Source: Candidatus Cloacimonetes bacterium 4572_55
Lineage (GTDB): Bacteria; 4572-55
Direction: 5' to 3'
Assembly: GCA_002084765.1 (NCBI GenBank)
Contig: NBMB01000018.1
Coordinates: forward strand, 1-45,679
Length of the DNA stretch: 45,679 nt
This document shows, one piece after another, positions 43,101-45,679 of the stretch. The notes under the pieces are model-generated. The model did no database searches. It was not told where the DNA came from and saw only the letters and a list, made by a program, of their open reading frames with translations. A program made the position numbers and the translations under genes. Position 1 is the stretch's first letter. Every line of letters begins with the position of its first letter.

Positions 43101-44865
43101 TCTCATTATTGCCGCTGATGAAAATACCAACGGCAGTCACAACAGCGGTGACTTCTACTGCACATCTGCCGCAACCGGCAGGGGTCTCTCGGTCTCTGAC
43201 GACATCGATAATCCCGACCCGGCCGATCCCCCCCCGTCATTGGCCATTCAGGATGCCTACCCCAATGTCAGGCTACAATTTGAGGACATACTCGACATGG
43301 CTCTCGTCTCCAGCCGCGTTACCCAGAAAGATACCGCGATTGTGACTGCCGGGTCCACGGACAGGCGGATCATCGGCGTCGAGGTTGTCACATCCAGGGC
43401 TGGCTTGTCAAACCCGATCAGCGTGACCAGCTTTGATTTCAATCTGACAACCGGCGATCCCGGCTCGGCCGCGGCCGCGGATATCGACAGTGCCAAAGTC
43501 TATTGCACCGGCGTGGATCCTCTCTTTTCCACCCCCACGCTGTTCGGCGCAATCGAGATCACAGGCGCAACCTCTGCCTTCACAGTCAGCGGCGATAAAC
43601 AGCTCGCGACTGAGGACACCACCTTTTTCTGGCTGACTTATGACATTGCCGATTTTGCAACGGAATTCAATGTGGTCGATGCGCAATGCACATCATTCGA
43701 CACGACCCGGACCGGCACAGGTGCCGCGATCTCGACTCCGACAGAGTGTGTTGGCAGTCGCACGATTCGCAATGCGCTGTCCGGGACATACACCATCGAC
43801 GCGGATATTGCAACCGGCGGAACAAATTATCAAAGCTTCAGCGACGCGATTAATGATCTGAATTATCTCGGAGTAAAGGCAACCGGAAATGGCGTGACGT
43901 TTCACGTAGACGCGGGCGATAACTTTACCGAACTGCCGCCGCCAATTACCGCGACCGGCACGGCTGTGGATTCGATCATATTTCGTAAAGATGGCACGGA
44001 AGCCAATCCTGTCATTAATGCCACGGGCATGACCGGGGACGCGGTCGTCGAGCTGAGAGGCGGCGATTACTTCATCTTTGACGGTATCGACGCTGTGCAA
44101 ACAGACGGTGCTGTGACCCGCGGTTTCTATATTCACGCGGCATCGGCAACCAATGGATGCCAGCACAACAGGCTCATCAACTGCACGGTCACTCTTGCCG
44201 GCGACGGCAGCGCGCTCTATGGCGTTTATCTAAATTTCAGTGCTACGGAACCTGCCGGTGCCAACAGTCACAACCAATTTTACGACAACACGGTGCAGCA
44301 TGCCAGTCACGGCTACTATATGGTCGGCAATTCCGAAAGCTATGACATTGGTAATGAAATCGGAAGTCTGAGCGGCGGCGGCTCCAGTCGGATTTGCAAT
44401 CTGACCGGCAATGATCAAGATGTTTACGGCGTCTATTTTGCCAACCAGAGCGAGTTAAAGGTCTTCAACACTGCTATCACAAATCTGACCGGCGATGAAG
44501 ATGTTTACGGCGTCTATACGGATACGGGCAACGACAATATTTTCGATATCTATTCATGCGATATGGACACGTTGATCAGCTCCTCGAGTGACGTCGCGGG
44601 CGTGTATTTAATTTCCTATGAAAGTGTCGGTTTTGCGGTCGTGGGCAATGTTTATGACAACGAGATTCAGGGACTTCGCGGCGCATCCAGTGCTTATGGG
44701 ATTTACACCCGTTTTACAGCGAACTTTTCTGATACGACCCGCCGCGTGAACCACTTTTATAGGAATAAAATTCATGACCTGGAATCGCTGAACGCCTATG
44801 GCATATACTATTCCGGCTACAGTCTATACCGCACCAAGAATATCCATAACAACATGACGCCGTAA
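40141..44865 (+). pseudogene. Large secreted multidomain surface protein, three -1 frameshifts, 3' end cut
   Basis: Starts ATG 40141 with a signal peptide (KNYVVIALTASLALSAN). Modules in order: a choice-of-anchor-J-like domain (DEGFEDVAFPPTDWVSF); a CARDB-like unit (HDYATLSNAHDSGSMP); a ~130-residue unit ending in RISKLYYYYNG and WVEIILNYPFIYNNTDNLVI; then a second choice-of-anchor unit (YIQDFDGAYLPDNWYEAFG), CARDB-like unit and YYYYNG unit. A neuraminidase-N-terminal-like domain (VEVVTSRAGLSNPISVTSFD) and a right-handed beta-helix-like tail follow. Reading shifts by -1 at C5 (40726-40730), near GGG (41499-41501) and CCC (42799-42801). It ends abruptly at 44865 in higB sequence, so the C-terminal sorting signal is lost. 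Probably an adhesin or surface-binding protein. Confidence 0.75.
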
Positions 44866-45049
44866 GCTCATGGTTCTGAATGCCGCTCCCAGTCTGGATG
44901 CGCTCCGGCAAAATTCTGGAAATCGACTACACGCTTTGGGAGGCAATCGAAAAGGACAGCACGCAATTGCAATCAATCGGCAGTGGCGGATTTGCTTCGA
45001 ATGGCGCGACAATCATGCCGAACAAGTCGAAATTATCGATTATCATTGA
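44858..45049 (+). pseudogene. higB: higB toxin 3' fragment
   Basis: From 44858 the frame reads RRKLMVLNAAPSLDALRQNS, GNRLHALGGNRKGQHAIAIN and QWRICFEWRDNHAEQVEIID, ending YH at stop 45047-45049: the C-terminal two thirds of a HigB/RelE-fold mRNA interferase. A stop lies directly upstream (44855-44857), where the surface-protein sequence ends. ATG 44870 could start a 59-residue product lacking the N-terminal helices. higA follows 9 bases later. Confidence 0.85.
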
Positions 45050-45058
45050 GGTGATATT

Positions 45059-45379
45059 ATGGAAAAAGAAATGTATTTAGACCCCATCCCACCCGGCGAA
45101 ATTTTGCGGGAAGATTTTATGATCCCCTACGAAATCAGCATCAATCAATTGGGACGAGACCTGGATGTGCCGCCAAACCGGATTAGCGGTATCGTCAACG
45201 GTAAGCACTCTATCACCGCCGATACCGCATTGCGTCTGGAGTGCTATTTTGGTGTCGAGGCCCAATTTTGGCTCAATCTGCAAAGTGAATACGACTTGCG
45301 AATTGCCCGTCGTAAATCGGAAAAGCTGATCAAGGAACGAATTTTGTCACATCGAAGCATCGAGTTGGTCGCCGTATAG
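45059..45379 (+). CDS. higA: HigA-family antitoxin
   Basis: HTH antitoxin that binds HigB and represses the operon. ATG 45059 follows GAGGTG. Family pattern: PIPPGEILREDFMIPYEISI, NQLGRDLDVPPNRISGIVNG, KHSITADTALRLECYFGVEA and QFWLNLQSEYDLRIARR. 106 residues, complete. With higB truncated it is an antitoxin without its full toxin; it may still act as a repressor or protect against related toxins. Confidence 0.92.
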   Translation: MEKEMYLDPIPPGEILREDFMIPYEISINQLGRDLDVPPNRISGIVNGKHSITADTALRLECYFGVEAQFWLNLQSEYDLRIARRKSEKLIKERILSHRSIELVAV

Positions 45380-45679
45380 AAAGCCATCGATATCTATAGC
45401 TATCTATATGGTAGAAAGTAGCGGTATTGAATAACCTTATTTTTGCTCTTTGAACCTTAGTAGAAATGGTAGAGACCTCGGTCTTCAATGCCCGTCCTGG
45501 TGCTATTTCATGACTATCCCTTTATAAAGAACTTGAAGTCTGCGGATTAATGATCAAATATAAAAGGGGTTTATAGAACTTTTTTACGGAATTAGTCAAA
45601 GTTAGTAATAATCCTCAATCGAAAGTTATTGAAGTTTCGGAATCCAAATGCCATTCTTTTGATTCGTTTTATTTTGTTA
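45380..45679 (+). other. Non-coding right edge with inverted-repeat arm
   Basis: No gene seen. It contains the right repeat arm (45505-45565) and AT-rich sequence up to the window end. Confidence 0.5.
45505..45565 (-). repeat. Right arm of ~62-bp inverted repeat
   Basis: Reverse complement of 39461-39522 apart from four differences. On the minus strand it carries the same ribosome-site-like sequence and ATG, followed by AAA TAG. Flanking sequences differ, so the repeat limits are sharp. Confidence 0.85.

Overview
The window looks like a chromosomal stretch of an uncultured Gram-negative bacterium. It carries outer-membrane-type proteins, lipoproteins, an RND efflux system and a VgrG-type secretion island. 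Signature genes such as orthocaspases, a caspase/formylglycine-enzyme-fold fusion, an LL-diaminopimelate aminotransferase and long secreted proteins with choice-of-anchor and neuraminidase-N-terminal-like domains suggest the FCB/KSB1/Calditrichota neighbourhood or a deltaproteobacterial-type lineage. The sequence alone does not settle this. TGA is used as an ordinary stop codon. No rRNA, tRNA or CRISPR array was seen.

Bases 1-14900 are ordinary chromosome: a partial membrane protein, a lipoprotein, ApbE (minus strand), a DUF3999-like membrane protein with a CPBP protease, then a copper/silver-type RND efflux operon (cusA, TolC-like outer-membrane factor, cusB with two extra metal-binding domains). 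An AT-rich gap with a near-consensus promoter leads to an ECF-like sigma factor, which converges on dapL.

Bases 15170-22280 hold two minus-strand secreted caspases (one fused to a formylglycine-enzyme fold, one to DUF4384). Three plus-strand envelope genes follow: vWA/PrcB-like, a barrel-like protein and a polysaccharide deacetylase. An orphan BrnA antitoxin lies between two IS-end-like direct repeats.

Bases 22840-39220 are a type VI-secretion-style VgrG/effector island without baseplate or sheath genes. It holds VgrG, PAAR, a glycine-zipper effector candidate, TPR and DUF4123 adaptor proteins, two intact copies and one stub of a small 'IRKxQM' accessory family, a large Cys/His-motif protein, a LysM/peptidoglycan-binding protein, an M19-dipeptidase-like protein and DUF2169. 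The PAAR gene and the effector gene lie in one frame separated by a single TGA. That TGA aligns with a Cys of a repeated CxxC motif and is followed at once by a hairpin.

Toxin-antitoxin genes are scattered through the right half, mostly broken: BrnA alone, an AbiEii-like pair, DUF433/DUF5615 remnants, a HicA 3' fragment fused to a duplicated DUF2169 5' end, MNT with a truncated HEPN toxin, and a 5'-truncated higB with higA. From 39461 to 45565 a ~62-bp inverted repeat, probably IS-derived, bounds a 6-kb block. In that block a frameshifted secreted multidomain gene sits between the broken hepT and higB. All four frameshifts I could place (one in DUF433, three in the secreted gene) are -1 events fitting loss of a base in a C or G run, so assembly error must be excluded before calling those genes dead.
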